64,000 nucleotides of DNA, taken from Paenibacillus macerans (GTDB lineage Bacteria > Bacillota > Bacilli > Paenibacillales > Paenibacillaceae). The stretch lies in contig NZ_UGSI01000001.1 of assembly GCF_900454495.1 (NCBI RefSeq), forward strand, positions 4,652,501 to 4,716,500, read 5' to 3'. Under the pieces are notes generated by a model, which was not told the DNA's origin, made no database searches, and was given only the letters and a program-made list of their open reading frames with translations. Position 1 is the stretch's first letter. The number at the start of each line of letters is the position of its first letter. Shown here in pieces: positions 1-8,035 of this stretch. Made by a program: the position numbers and the translations under genes.

Positions 1-190
1 TAATTCCCCCAATACTCAATTTTTTCCTAATTTTATCGAATAAGCCCGGTTATAAATGTAATTTAAGTCACAATATCCTTCTTTTTGGAAAATTGTGAGA
101 TGTTGTGAATTGATTATAAAAATTCATTCGCTTTAATACGGAATCGAGATGTAATAAAATATTAGGAATCATCAAAGGAGGGATTTTTAT

Positions 191-677
191 ATGCAATATG
201 GGCCTGATCCTAATGCAATCTACCCAAATGAGGCAATCAAAAGCATATGCTATATTAAAAACGTTGTAACACGCCCAAATATTATTGTCGGTGATTACAC
301 GTATTATGACGACATAAACGGTGCTGAAAAATTTGAAGAGCGTGTCACACATCACTATGAATTTGGCAGACTTACCCCTTAAAGGTGACACTGTAATTGG
401 AAACGACGTGTGGATCGGTCAAAATGTAACCGTAATGCCCGGTGTGCATATTGGTGATGGAGCAATCATTGCAGCCAATTCTGTCGTGGCCAAAGATGTT
501 CCCCCTTACCATATTGCGGGCGGGAATCCCTGCAAAGTTATTAAGAAAAGATTTGATGACGAGCTAATCGATCATCTCCTTACTATTAAATGGTGGGATT
601 GGCCTGCGCGTAAAATTTTTGATCATCTTGAAACTCTATGCAGCGGGGATCCGACAAAAATTAAGGAAATTCAATAG
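191..677 (+). pseudogene. Broken Vat-like streptogramin A / xenobiotic acetyltransferase
   Basis: The first 57 or so codons from ATG 191 read like the start of Vat-type hexapeptide-repeat acetyltransferases (MQYGPDPNAIYP, GDYTYYDD, HHYEF). The reading frame then ends at 382, but the C-terminal half continues in another frame from about 368 to 677 with GDTVIGNDVWIG, MPGVHIGDGAIIAANSVV, GGNP and KWWDWP, typical of the left-handed beta-helix end of the family. In intact Vat proteins some 50 residues lie between these parts, including the GANHRM segment with the catalytic histidine. An internal deletion of a length not divisible by three best explains this. No active enzyme is expected. Ribosome binding site AAGGAGG lies just upstream of 191. 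Confidence 0.8.
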
Positions 678-686
678 CTCATTATG

Positions 687-743
687 AGCAAAATGGGAAG
701 CCGGGAATAAGAGTTCTTGGGTTACCATTTTGCTGTTTTTTTT
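687..743 (+). terminator. Rho-independent terminator after the vat-like pseudogene
   Basis: AGCAAAATGG (687-696) pairs with CCATTTTGCT (725-734) and is followed by a run of T to 743. Confidence 0.75.
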
Positions 744-1226
744 CTAAAGATTATCCATCGCTCACCCTTTTCCACACTGATCAAAGCTATAAAAAATGGT
801 TCCTTTTGAGGATACGATTATTCATTTGGAATTTCCGGTCCAGATGCAGCATTAGTATAATTCCTAGTAAACTGATTCATAAAGTCGATATAACTTGTTG
901 AACGTAATGATTTTGATTGGTAGCAATTACTCTTTCCATAGTCTTCATGGTGAGTAAATTAAAAATTTCATTCCGTATATTTCTCATCTTTATGTGTAGA
1001 AATTTTAAAAAATTATCCTCTATTGTCTACTTCTTTGAATCTCAATTCTTCTTTTAGTAAAAACACTAAAAACATTCTAATGGCCTCCGTTATTTTATAA
1101 TTATTTGCTTAAAAATGGGAGGCCTAAGAATTTTGGCGCGCTTAAGGTTAAGAGGAAAAATAATGAAAAATGTCCGCTAGTTAAGAATTGACCCATATCA
1201 CCTTAAAAAATATTTTTTATATTATA
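744..1226. other. AT-rich intergenic stretch, no gene seen
   Basis: About 480 bp of very AT-rich DNA with stops in all frames. I see no recognisable gene fragment or strong secondary structure in it. Confidence 0.5.
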
Positions 1227-1255
1227 TTTCGTAATGTTACGTAGTATAATATAAT
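1227..1255 (+). promoter_or_regulatory. Promoter A of a shared promoter family
   Basis: TTTCGT (1227-1232), a 17-bp spacer starting AATGTTACGT, and TATAAT (1250-1255). The -35 and the first ten spacer bases match promoters at 5377-5405 (minus), 6490-6518 and 8036-8064. The transcript would start near 1262, about 50 nt before the gene at 1313. Confidence 0.7.
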
Positions 1256-1312
1256 ATATGTGAAGAAGCTATTCTGGTCAGAATTAAAAATTTAAAAATG
1301 GAGGCTATGGCG

Positions 1313-1750
1313 ATGAAAGAACTTAGCTTTTTTATTGGTGGACATGGTATTCATGGCAAGTTTTATGATACTGGAATTGTTTCTCTTAGAAATGATTATG
1401 AATGTAGGCAAGCAGTTAAAGCCGGTGGTGCATATCGGACAGCAAATGATGTAAAGGTATATTTTAAAGCATCATTTGATAAAGAACTTGATATTGATAC
1501 AAATTCCTTAGGTGTTGAAATTGTAGGTCATATTATGGCCGATGATTTTGCATTGGCCCTCAAATTAATACGTAATCCAATGACAGGAACACAAGTAATT
1601 CCAGATTCTGTAATTGAGTCTGTTGGAAAAATTGTTTCTTCGCATACTAACTGGATTGATTGTGGCATTAGCAGTCAGGATAGTAACAGATGGGTTTGGG
1701 ATGCCCTATCTACATTTGTTGGAGCAAATATATTGTCCGATCTTTTGTAA
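1313..1750 (+). CDS. Orphan hypothetical protein, 145 aa
   Basis: I do not recognise this protein. It is a soluble-looking 145-residue chain beginning MKELSFFIGGHGIHG, without a signal peptide or membrane segment. An ATG at 1298 is in frame, but GGAGG at 1300-1304 lies inside that longer version and is well spaced from ATG 1313, so the later start is chosen. It is driven by promoter A, shared with three other genes of the AT-rich region, and is followed by a hairpin and a small membrane-protein gene on the same strand. Function unknown; it is probably real given its ribosome binding site, promoter and terminator. Confidence 0.7.
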   Translation: MKELSFFIGGHGIHGKFYDTGIVSLRNDYECRQAVKAGGAYRTANDVKVYFKASFDKELDIDTNSLGVEIVGHIMADDFALALKLIRNPMTGTQVIPDSVIESVGKIVSSHTNWIDCGISSQDSNRWVWDALSTFVGANILSDLL

Positions 1751-1760
1751 TCTTATCAAA

Positions 1761-1790
1761 AAGACCTATCCTTGTAGGGATAGGTCTTCT
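1761..1790 (+). terminator. Hairpin terminator or attenuator
   Basis: AAGACCTATCC (1761-1771) and GGGATAGGTCTT (1777-1788) form a strong stem followed by a modest T-rich tail. It lies between the 1313 gene and the 1851 gene and may let some transcription through. Confidence 0.6.
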
Positions 1791-1850
1791 ATAATTTACT
1801 ACTGTAAAAACATTATATATAATAATAAAAAAGGGAAAGGAGAGAATTTT

Positions 1851-2267
1851 TTGACAAAACAAGAAGACAAACAATTAGATCGGATAATTTTTGGAATTAG
1901 TTTATTTGTTGTCTTTCCATTTATAATTTTATTCTCGGTTTTTCAATTAATTGTACGCATGTTCCTTTTATCTGAAATTCCCCCTCAAGTTACAAACACC
2001 GAATTTATTTTTTTTCTAAGCGTATCAATTGGATATCTTGCATTAAGTTCTGCAAGCATTTTATTTCTCTTTAGATCAAAGGTCCAACTGTTTTTTCCCA
2101 GCGTTTTATTTTTTGCAAGCTCATTGGTATGGATCCTTGCGTCTTATAACACTACTAATCCTTACAATATTAATACACTTGGAATTACTACAAATCTAAT
2201 CTTATTTTTAATTACAACAATTAAATTTTTAAAATCATATTATAAAAAAAGAAAGAATAGCATTTAA
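1851..2267 (+). CDS. Small four-helix membrane protein, 138 aa
   Basis: The start is TTG 1851, six bases after AAAGGAGAG; the same frame is open further upstream but there it overlaps the preceding gene. The protein has four strongly hydrophobic segments (roughly residues 13-37, 51-70, 80-98 and 108-124) and a Lys/Arg-rich C-terminus (KSYYKKRKNSI), so it should be an integral membrane protein with its tail in the cytoplasm. I recognise no family. It follows the 1313 gene by 100 bp and may be co-transcribed with it through the intervening hairpin. Confidence 0.65.
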   Translation: MTKQEDKQLDRIIFGISLFVVFPFIILFSVFQLIVRMFLLSEIPPQVTNTEFIFFLSVSIGYLALSSASILFLFRSKVQLFFPSVLFFASSLVWILASYNTTNPYNINTLGITTNLILFLITTIKFLKSYYKKRKNSI

Positions 2268-2538
2268 TTTATAACACAATATCTAGCGAAGATCTGCTTG
2301 AATTTATCGCTTTAAAGTAATGACATATGTTCGAAATCCTGATTTTTTTTGTAAGTCCGGCCGCTCGATCCTGAAATTTTGCCATTTTCAACGATGGCGG
2401 CCCATTTTGCTTTCGTGGAACATTCGATTTTTTAGGTCGAAATCTAAAAGTCGAGATCTTCGTTTTACTCTGTTTTTTCTTGTTTTCTAAGCAGCTTATT
2501 TTTTGGAGTTTTGCACTTTCGATTTACTTCGATTTTAG
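2268..2538. other. Intergenic stretch, no gene seen
   Basis: A short hairpin (GCCAT/ATGGC near 2381-2398) is the only visible structure. Confidence 0.4.
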
Positions 2539-2742
2539 GTAACTAAATTACTTAAAATACCTTTAAATTCTTTTGCAGATTTTCCATTCCTCCGGAAAGG
2601 CTTTAATTCTGAAATTTCTGTCGACAATCATATGTTCCTTCTTGGGAACGAGATGGAGTACGAGTTTATAGGGACTCCTTTCATTAACGATCAAGCCTCT
2701 GAATTAGGGAGACATCTAGATGAAGTGTGCCAACTTTATTAA
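2539..2742 (+). pseudogene. Orphan open frame, possible 3' end of a lost gene
   Basis: A 67-codon open frame ends at TAA 2740-2742 and has protein-like composition (FADFPFLRKGFNSEISVD, MFLLGNEMEYEFIG). It follows a stop at 2536, and its only ATG (2632) has no ribosome binding site. I do not recognise the family. It may be the C-terminal remnant of a disrupted gene or may be chance. Confidence 0.25.
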
Positions 2743-2768
2743 ATCCAATCATTAAAATAATCATCTAA

Positions 2769-3071
2769 TTACTCAATGTTATGAATATAAAAGATGATTT
2801 TCACATGATATTGGTCGATCATCGTAAAAATATCTAGCCTGGTTCTACCTTCAAGATTCACAATATTAATTTGGGCGGAACCATTCCCCCCCTCTTTCAA
2901 CAGACTAACGATAGCTTCTGGCAGTCCCTATTTTCTTTTTGAGTATCGATGGACTGATACAACAATATCCCCTTCATGATACACAAACAAATTATTGTTT
3001 AACGTATATGCACGCTCATTAATCGTTTTCTTAAAGGGATTATCTACAATAGAAAGTTGACATAATCGCAT
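2769..3071 (-). pseudogene. Nonsense-interrupted small gene
   Basis: The minus strand reads from ATG 3071 for 47 codons (LSIVDNPFKKTINERAYTLN, VYHEGDIVVSVHRYSKRK), meets TAG at 2928-2930, and continues in the same frame for 52 more coherent codons (GLPEAIVSLLKEGG, IVNLEGRTRLDIFT) to TAA 2769-2771. The composition stays protein-like on both sides of the stop, suggesting a former 100-residue gene inactivated by a point mutation. No good ribosome binding site is seen. Family unknown. Confidence 0.4.
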
Positions 3072-3376
3072 TAAAGCGTTTCAACGCCGACATTACTTTA
3101 CACGAAATCGCGATCGCTATAAAGCAAGAATCAAGTAACTTCAATTAACTGAACATTTCATATTGTTACGATAAATAATGTATATTATTTTTAATAAGTA
3201 TTTTACAATTTTATGTAGCGTTAATAAATGTAACTCTGTTATTTACAAAAATACACAATTTATCAGTGAAATGATGTAAAATATAATGCAGAAAGGATAT
3301 TTTTGTCTCTGAAGAAGAAATTAATTTCAATATACAATAATGATAGGTTTATTGATTCAAAAAAAGGAGGGAAGCA

Positions 3377-3688
3377 ATGATGTTAATTTATGATCAAGAG
3401 TTTTCCGTAAGCACTTTCACTTTGTTGGATGGATTATTTTCCGATTATGTACGTCAAGAGATCTTGGATATAGTCGAATCAAATCCAACATCTCGGTTTT
3501 GTTGTCAGATAGATGACAAGGATCCCAATACATATATTTATCTTATCGAACATAATCAAGCCGAAGCCTATACATTATGCCACTTTTTTTCGACCGATAG
3601 AATTGGAGACGATTATCTGCATCAAAGCATTCCTTTGGAACATATACATGCCTTCGAGCAATTCGCTTCCCACTTGTCACTTGTTTGA
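3377..3688 (+). CDS. Hypothetical protein, 103 aa
   Basis: ATG 3377 follows AAAGGAGGG at good spacing; a second ATG comes directly after it. The product is acidic and soluble (LDGLFSDYVRQEILDIVESN, EHNQAEAYTLCHFFSTDRIG) with no family I recognise. Its last 12 bases overlap the end of the convergent ribbon-helix-helix gene at 3677-3847. It lacks the shared promoter found at four other genes nearby. The layout suggests a small accessory module, but I assign no function. Confidence 0.6.
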   Translation: MMLIYDQEFSVSTFTLLDGLFSDYVRQEILDIVESNPTSRFCCQIDDKDPNTYIYLIEHNQAEAYTLCHFFSTDRIGDDYLHQSIPLEHIHAFEQFASHLSLV

Positions 3689-3847
3689 AGACTCTTGTTC
3701 CTTCATAACGCGTTCATATTCTTCCTCAATCGTTTTGGATAGCAGTTCAGTTGCCGTCATATTTAGTTTTTTAGCCGCTTCAGCCAATTGTTTTTTGATA
3801 TAGGCCGGAACATCATAATGAAATTTTACTTTATTACCGTACGCCAA
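3677..3847 (-). CDS. Small ribbon-helix-helix-like protein, 56 aa (TTG start)
   Basis: TTG 3847 is preceded by GATAGGAGGAATCATAA, an excellent ribosome binding site, and the frame runs to TGA 3677-3679. The protein starts MAYGNKVKFHYDVPAYIKKQ and continues LAEAAKKLNMTATELLSKTI. A beta strand followed by two helices is the pattern of Arc/MetJ/CopG-type DNA-binding or antitoxin proteins. It closely resembles the C-terminal 45 residues of the upstream neighbour at 3860-4225 (shared core K-x-K, Y-x-x-x-x-x-I-K-x-x-L-x-E-A-A, M-x-A-T-x-L-L, EEx-Y-x-x-VM), so the two are tandem paralogues, 12 bp apart and probably co-transcribed. Confidence 0.7.
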   Translation of the reverse strand: MAYGNKVKFHYDVPAYIKKQLAEAAKKLNMTATELLSKTIEEEYERVMKEQESSNK

Positions 3848-3859
3848 TTATGATTCCTC

Positions 3860-4225
3860 CTATCCCATAACTTCCTGGTATTTTTTTTCGATTAATCGAA
3901 TCAGTAATTGAGTCGCCGACATATCCTGCAAAGCCGCTGCTTCAACCAACTTTTCTTTGATTTCTGGTTGAAACTCATAAGGCAATTTCAATTTAGGTTC
4001 GGCCATATGGCCCTCTAGCGTTTTTTCCGCATCTATTGCTAGCTTAACCAACTCTTGCAAAGAAAAGGCGCTAGATGACTCTCTCCCATACTTGGGTAAA
4101 ACGCGAATAAGATATTGTTTCAGTGCTTTTTGATTATCTTCGGGAATTTCGATGTGTAAACTCTCTCCATCAATCTTTAATTGGCAATCAAGATTATAGC
4201 CAAACAGATTAATCGAATATTTCAT
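3860..4225 (-). CDS. Ribbon-helix-helix-like protein with N-terminal extension, 121 aa
   Basis: ATG 4225 has GAGGGAG upstream. Residues 1-70 form an extension (MKYSINLFGYNLDCQLKIDG) that I do not recognise. Residues 75-121 repeat the ribbon-helix-helix-like unit of the gene downstream (KLKLPYEFQPEIKEKLVEAA, DMSATQLLIRLIEKKY). Proteins of this fold usually bind operator DNA or act as antitoxins, so this pair may regulate itself or the convergent 3377 gene; that role is inference. A good sigma-A promoter lies upstream at 4274-4302. Confidence 0.65.
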   Translation of the reverse strand: MKYSINLFGYNLDCQLKIDGESLHIEIPEDNQKALKQYLIRVLPKYGRESSSAFSLQELVKLAIDAEKTLEGHMAEPKLKLPYEFQPEIKEKLVEAAALQDMSATQLLIRLIEKKYQEVMG

Positions 4226-4273
4226 AAGCTCCCTCCTTCTTCAAACTGAACGAGATAAAAATCACCTTTCGTT

Positions 4274-4302
4274 ATTATATAGTGTTTCGGGTCGTTATAC
4301 AA
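4274..4302 (-). promoter_or_regulatory. Promoter of the ribbon-helix-helix gene pair
   Basis: On the minus strand TTGTAT (4302-4297), a 17-bp spacer and TATAAT (4279-4274) precede the gene starting at 4225. Confidence 0.65.
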
Positions 4303-4473
4303 CATAAATATATTCTGTCTTGTTTATTCTGTTTATATTCAATGTATATAGAGAAGTTAACCTCCGTCTTCTCATGCTACTACACCTCCGGTTCCTAAGG
4401 CCTTTTTCGAATTCATTTATCGAATCTTTCACAATGGTTTTTGGACTGAGGCCAGACGGAAATGACCAGACAC
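4303..4473. other. Intergenic, nothing recognised
   Basis: No open frame or repeat of note between the promoter at 4274-4302 and the terminator at 4474. Confidence 0.4.
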
Positions 4474-4523
4474 AAAGAGCGAGCGTTTAGTGAAAATCTG
4501 ACCACCAACACTCGCTCTTTTTC
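4474..4523. terminator. Hairpin terminator downstream of the glycosidase-like gene
   Basis: AAAGAGCGAG (4474-4483) and CTCGCTCTTT (4511-4520) form a 10-bp stem. The T run follows on the plus strand, but the hairpin sits 40 bp past the stop of the minus-strand gene at 4560 and may act in both directions. Confidence 0.5.
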
Positions 4524-4559
4524 ATCCCTAAGATAGTTTAATTTCATTGTCTAGAATTA

Positions 4560-5282
4560 TCATGCCCAGGAAGTAGGGGTTACAGCAACCATATTATAAA
4601 CTCTTGTACCAGTATTGCCACGGGTGATCGCTGTATTGCTGCTGCCCTTTTTCCCTTTCATAGAAGTGGAACTTTCGGAATCGAGCATTACACCTTCAGT
4701 ACAACCTAGATTCTTTAAAATAGTTCGAACCTCCCAAGCTTCTCCATCAAGAAGGATTCCCATTACAATTCGTTTATTGGAAGGTTTATACCCAATAAAT
4801 GTGCGCTCTCGAGAACTGCTAGGATCACCAATGTTGCTTGTACTCTCTTCAGAGTTCAATTTATCATAGTACGCATCTGAAGAACTAAAGTTTGATCTTA
4901 GATGCAAGCTTAAGCCCCCGATAGCCCATCTGATCCACCCTGTTTTGCCGGGGTATTCACTTGGCTTTGTTACCACATGTGCCGAGCACGTTACGTTATC
5001 AGGCTCATCTTCAGGATCATAACAGAATAAAGTGCCGCGGCTATACCCTTTAGGTGTCTTATCTCCGCCTGCACGGACGGCTACGCCATCAGGACCAAGT
5101 GCAATACCCAATAAGCTGCCATCCGAATTAAAAAAAGTTCCGTTCACTCCAGAATAGCTAGAGTCTTTAACAGTACCAGCTATACTTTTTACTGAAACAT
5201 CACGAACATCTGCAGAAATATAATAGACAGTGCCAGCAATACCAGAGAATTTAGTTCCATCAACAAAAGTCGCTTGAGCCAT
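4560..5282 (-). CDS. Phosphodiester glycosidase (NAGPA/DUF2233)-like protein, 240 aa
   Basis: The protein carries the landmarks of the phosphodiester glycosidase family: GVNGTFFNSDGSLLG (residues 45-59), RTFIGY near residue 160, and LGCTEGVMLDSESSTSM near residue 200, which matches the usual AMNLDGGGSSTM region with substitutions. Family members remove sugar caps from phosphodiesters or act on cell-surface glycans and are normally exported. This copy has no signal peptide or membrane segment (it begins MAQATFVDGTKFSGIAG), so its location is unclear. It is driven by promoter B and its leader contains a long hairpin. ATG 5282 has GGAGAG upstream. Confidence 0.7.
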   Translation of the reverse strand: MAQATFVDGTKFSGIAGTVYYISADVRDVSVKSIAGTVKDSSYSGVNGTFFNSDGSLLGIALGPDGVAVRAGGDKTPKGYSRGTLFCYDPEDEPDNVTCSAHVVTKPSEYPGKTGWIRWAIGGLSLHLRSNFSSSDAYYDKLNSEESTSNIGDPSSSRERTFIGYKPSNKRIVMGILLDGEAWEVRTILKNLGCTEGVMLDSESSTSMKGKKGSSNTAITRGNTGTRVYNMVAVTPTSWA

Positions 5283-5310
5283 ATTTTTCTACTCTCCTTT
5301 AAATTTATGT

Positions 5311-5369
5311 CAAAGAGAGGGTACTCACTGCTCAAAATGCACCCCAACATTTTGAGCAGTGACTCTTTG
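5311..5369 (-). other. Long leader hairpin before the glycosidase-like gene
   Basis: TCACTGCTCAAAATG (5325-5339) and CATTTTGAGCAGTGA (5348-5362) are a perfect 15-bp inverted repeat with an 8-nt loop. CAAAGAG (5311-5317) and CTCTTTG (5363-5369) extend it beyond a 7-nt bulge. It lies in the 5' leader between promoter B and the start codon and has no U tract, so a stabilising or regulatory RNA structure fits better than a terminator. Confidence 0.6.
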
Positions 5370-5376
5370 TACTTCA

Positions 5377-5405
5377 ATAATAATATATTACGTCACGTTA
5401 CGCAA
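5377..5405 (-). promoter_or_regulatory. Promoter B of the shared promoter family
   Basis: Minus strand: TTGCGT (5405-5400), 17-bp spacer beginning AACGTGACGT, then TATTAT (5382-5377). It faces the glycosidase-like gene and lies back to back with the lipoprotein gene at 5489. Confidence 0.7.
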
Positions 5406-5488
5406 TATATATTTTAAAAAAGTTTGCAACTTTTGGATTTATATGGCGTTTAAGTTATTGGATTCTAATTAATATAAGGAGGATTATT

Positions 5489-6100
5489 ATGTCTGGAACC
5501 AAAAAAAGGATTATTATCCTTCTCTCTACTATTTTCCTCATTAGTGGATGTACACAAAACGCCAACCAAGAAACTCAACCTGCCGAAACTCCTGCTAAAA
5601 CTAATGTAGAGAACAAAGAAAAGGAAGATGCTTCTTCGCAGGAGATTGATACCCTTTATTCTCAAACCATGGCCTTTGAAACTATTTTTTCACAGGAAAC
5701 GGAAGAACCCAGTTTCAAAGAAGGGGTATTTGTTGACTTTGCTAAATATAAGCAACAGCTGGATTTGGAAGAAGGTCTCTTTGACACACTTTTCCAAAGC
5801 TTAGAGGCCATTGTTGAGAAAGATTATGAAGGGTTTTTGAGCACAATGAGGGAGGATATGCGAAAGGAAGAAGTACCTGGGGTAGCTACCTTTTTTAATG
5901 AAGATAATAAGATTATGTTATACGATATACAAGCAGTAGACATTGCTTATCATTCAACAGGTACAGGACACGATTATGTAGTTCTTGTGGATGGAATGGC
6001 AGATGAGTCAGGACCCAATGGAATTCTTTTCAATATGAGCGGCGCTTTTCAGTTATCTAAGGATGAGGATGGAAAGTGGTGGGTGGTATCGGTGAAATAA
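5489..6100 (+). CDS. Hypothetical lipoprotein, 203 aa
   Basis: The N-terminus has basic residues, a hydrophobic core and the lipobox LISGC, so the product should be a membrane-anchored extracellular lipoprotein with Cys21 lipidated. A Gln/Glu/Thr-rich linker (residues 22-50) precedes a globular acidic domain ending KDEDGKWWVVSVK, reminiscent of small NTF2-like or DUF4878-type lipoproteins, though I cannot assign a family. AAGGAGG sits before ATG 5489. The gene is divergent from the glycosidase-like gene. A short terminator follows. Confidence 0.75.
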   Translation: MSGTKKRIIILLSTIFLISGCTQNANQETQPAETPAKTNVENKEKEDASSQEIDTLYSQTMAFETIFSQETEEPSFKEGVFVDFAKYKQQLDLEEGLFDTLFQSLEAIVEKDYEGFLSTMREDMRKEEVPGVATFFNEDNKIMLYDIQAVDIAYHSTGTGHDYVVLVDGMADESGPNGILFNMSGAFQLSKDEDGKWWVVSVK

Positions 6101-6123
6101 TTCGTCCAGAGTCGAAATATAAT

Positions 6124-6153
6124 ACGGCAAATAAGTCATACGGTGCCGTTTTT
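6124..6153 (+). terminator. Terminator of the lipoprotein gene
   Basis: ACGGCA (6124-6129) pairs with TGCCGT (6144-6149), followed by TTTTT. Confidence 0.55.
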
Positions 6154-6489
6154 CAATTCCAAAAGTCCAAAATGACACCATTTCTTTTTCGCATCATAAG
6201 CTTTGCTTTCGGCTCACGGATGAGTCTTATCGACAAATGGAATATTTGATGATTGCTTGATATTCCTGAACAAGTTCAAAAATAATGTTCCCTTAAAGAG
6301 TAGCTATTACTGATGGGCTGCTCTTTAATTTTGAAAAACGTCTGGAAAATGATCCGGCAGCCATCCTTGAGTAACCAATACCGATCTCTGGAGTTCGGTT
6401 TTCACCCTGCTTCAATGTGTTTTCAGGTAAGATTGTAGCTCTACTATAGTTATTCCATCTATACCGCAGGCTTCTTCGAAAATATTATA
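6154..6489. other. Intergenic, only short degenerate frames
   Basis: A 19-codon open tail (GLLFNFEKRLENDPAAILE, ending near 6376) has protein-like composition but no start. It may be a gene scrap; nothing else is recognisable. Confidence 0.3.
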
Positions 6490-6518
6490 TGGCGTATCGT
6501 CACGTTATGTAATATAAT
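6490..6518 (+). promoter_or_regulatory. Promoter C of the shared promoter family
   Basis: TGGCGT (6490-6495), 17-bp spacer beginning ATCGTCACGT, TATAAT (6513-6518). It lies 35 bp upstream of the gene at 6553. Confidence 0.7.
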
Positions 6519-6552
6519 ATAAGTAAACCCAAAATGAAAGGGGGTCTTATTC

Positions 6553-6780
6553 ATGGAATTACAGTCTATTATTCAACTAGTCGGAAACGTCAGCTTCCCC
6601 ATCGCTTTATCACTAATACTCCTTCAAACCATTCTCGTAAAATTTAACAAACATTTGGATGGTTTAGAGAAACGTTTAGCACAGCTTGATAAAACTATTA
6701 ACGTTTTGATTAGAGAAGTTCATCAAAATAATTCTTCAACTCCAGTAATTAAACCAGATAAGAAAAATGACGATAGCTAA
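6553..6780 (+). CDS. YvrJ-like small membrane protein, 75 aa
   Basis: The protein has one N-terminal membrane helix (residues 6-28, IIQLVGNVSFPIALSLILLQ), an amphipathic stretch (LDGLEKRLAQLDKTINVLIR) and a polar Lys/Asp tail. That layout, with a GNVSFPIALS-type segment, resembles the YvrJ family of small Bacillota membrane proteins and also phage holin-like peptides. Function is unknown. GAAAGGGGG precedes ATG 6553. Transcription should start from promoter C. Confidence 0.6.
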   Translation: MELQSIIQLVGNVSFPIALSLILLQTILVKFNKHLDGLEKRLAQLDKTINVLIREVHQNNSSTPVIKPDKKNDDS

Positions 6781-6790
6781 AAACTGTTAC

Positions 6791-6873
6791 AATCCCCTGT
6801 AAGGCAAACAGTGAAAAAGGACTTCTTTGGTTATGGAGGTTAAAGATACTGTTATACCGAAGGGGATTTTTTT
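6791..6873 (+). terminator. Structured terminator after the YvrJ-like gene
   Basis: AATCCCC (6791-6797) pairs with GGGGATT (6864-6870) before TTTTTTT. Inside, AACAGTG and ACTGTT can form a second helix, so the 3' end is an extended branched hairpin. Confidence 0.55.
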
Positions 6874-6940
6874 GCCTTCAAGCTACATACCAAGAAGGAG
6901 CAGTGGAGTTGGACTTTTTACGATTGTTCTTCTGTAGTTT

Positions 6941-6982
6941 AAAAAAACAGCACCACTGCCCTTTTAAAGCAATGATGCTGTA
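6941..6982 (-). terminator. Terminator of the stalk-domain gene
   Basis: On the minus strand ACAGCATCATTGC and GCAGTGGTGCTGT pair (with G-U wobbles) and run into TTTTTTT at 6947-6941, nine bases past the stop of the gene at 6991. Confidence 0.7.
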
Positions 6983-6990
6983 TTTGAAAC

Positions 6991-7911
6991 TTATTCTTCC
7001 GGAATGTCAACAATAATATAGTTCTCATTTACTTTATTTTGTTCAACTTCCTCTTCCTTAAAAAGGACATCGTTCCAGTTTTCATTATTTATTAAGCTAT
7101 AACCTGTTGCCACAATATGAGGCATCCAACGGAAACTTGCAAAAGTAGTGTTTTTAAATGATGGAAGCGTCCCAACTTCATTTGTTATATTTCTATTAAT
7201 AAAATAAAGATCATTTTGTGTGCTAGTTTTATCTCCAATAAGGCCCTGCCATTTTAGATAAGCGGTATTATTTGAAATTTGATAATAACTAATTACATTA
7301 TTATAGACCTCAAGAAATTGATTGGATACCTTCTCTGGAAAATAATATTGGATACTTGAAGTATCCTCCGATGGCTCAAAGTTTTTGGGTAACTGAGAAA
7401 CTCTAGGCATATTAATTACTGCATTTCTTGCAGTACTTAACTGATCACTTTTAAAATCATTAATCAGTTTCGAACTTGCTTTTGTGATAAATGCCGTTTG
7501 GGTCGACTGATTCCAGGTAACAGAACTGTTCATTGCTTCCGTCACAAAACGTAAAGGAATCATGGTTTTTCCATTATGAATAAATGGTGCAGTGCTAAGT
7601 TTAACGGTAACACCGTTCTTTTCTGCAGTTGTTTTATTAATCGTTAGCAGTAGATTAGTTTCCTTTCCTTTTACAGATACTTGTTTTGTTGTGTTGTTCC
7701 ATTTAAAAGTTAAATCATCCAAGACTTTTGCCCCGGTTAAGCTAATGAAAACCTGGCCATTTTTTAAAAGTATTTCAGCAGAAGCAAGCTTTGAATTGTT
7801 GATAATTACATTTGTTTCCTTATTAGAGGCTGAAGCAAGACTGATGTCGTTTGAAAAAATTAACGTTGCGGCACATATTAATGCAGTAAATCCTAGTGAC
7901 AATTTCCTCAT
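6991..7911 (-). CDS. Secreted copper-amine-oxidase N-terminal (stalk) domain protein, 306 aa
   Basis: A signal peptide (MRKLSLGFTALICAATLIFS, predicted end near ASA) precedes a stalk domain with paired repeats (INNSKLASAEILLKNGQVFI; PFIHNGKTMIPLRFVTEAMN; SVTWNQSTQTAFI). Such domains are common in Paenibacillus exported proteins and do not imply oxidase activity. Residues 160-306 (QYYFPEKVSNQFLEVYNNVI, FASFRWMPHIVATGYSLINN) are an unassigned extracellular domain. The start is ATG 7911, six bases after GGGAGGG; a TTG five codons upstream overlaps that ribosome binding site. Confidence 0.8.
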   Translation of the reverse strand: MRKLSLGFTALICAATLIFSNDISLASASNKETNVIINNSKLASAEILLKNGQVFISLTGAKVLDDLTFKWNNTTKQVSVKGKETNLLLTINKTTAEKNGVTVKLSTAPFIHNGKTMIPLRFVTEAMNSSVTWNQSTQTAFITKASSKLINDFKSDQLSTARNAVINMPRVSQLPKNFEPSEDTSSIQYYFPEKVSNQFLEVYNNVISYYQISNNTAYLKWQGLIGDKTSTQNDLYFINRNITNEVGTLPSFKNTTFASFRWMPHIVATGYSLINNENWNDVLFKEEEVEQNKVNENYIIVDIPEE

Positions 7912-8035
7912 GGTTATCCCTCCCAAATATTTTCAATTCCTATATATAAAACGTAAAAAAACACCAAAAGTTACAGGGATAATATTCTAATAATGAAATT
8001 TTTAGAACCATTTATCAAAAGTTTCAAATGTTATA

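Noticed and set aside
5189..5377. 62-codon minus-strand frame over the leader hairpin
   Set aside because: It overlaps promoter B, the leader hairpin and the true start of the glycosidase-like gene.
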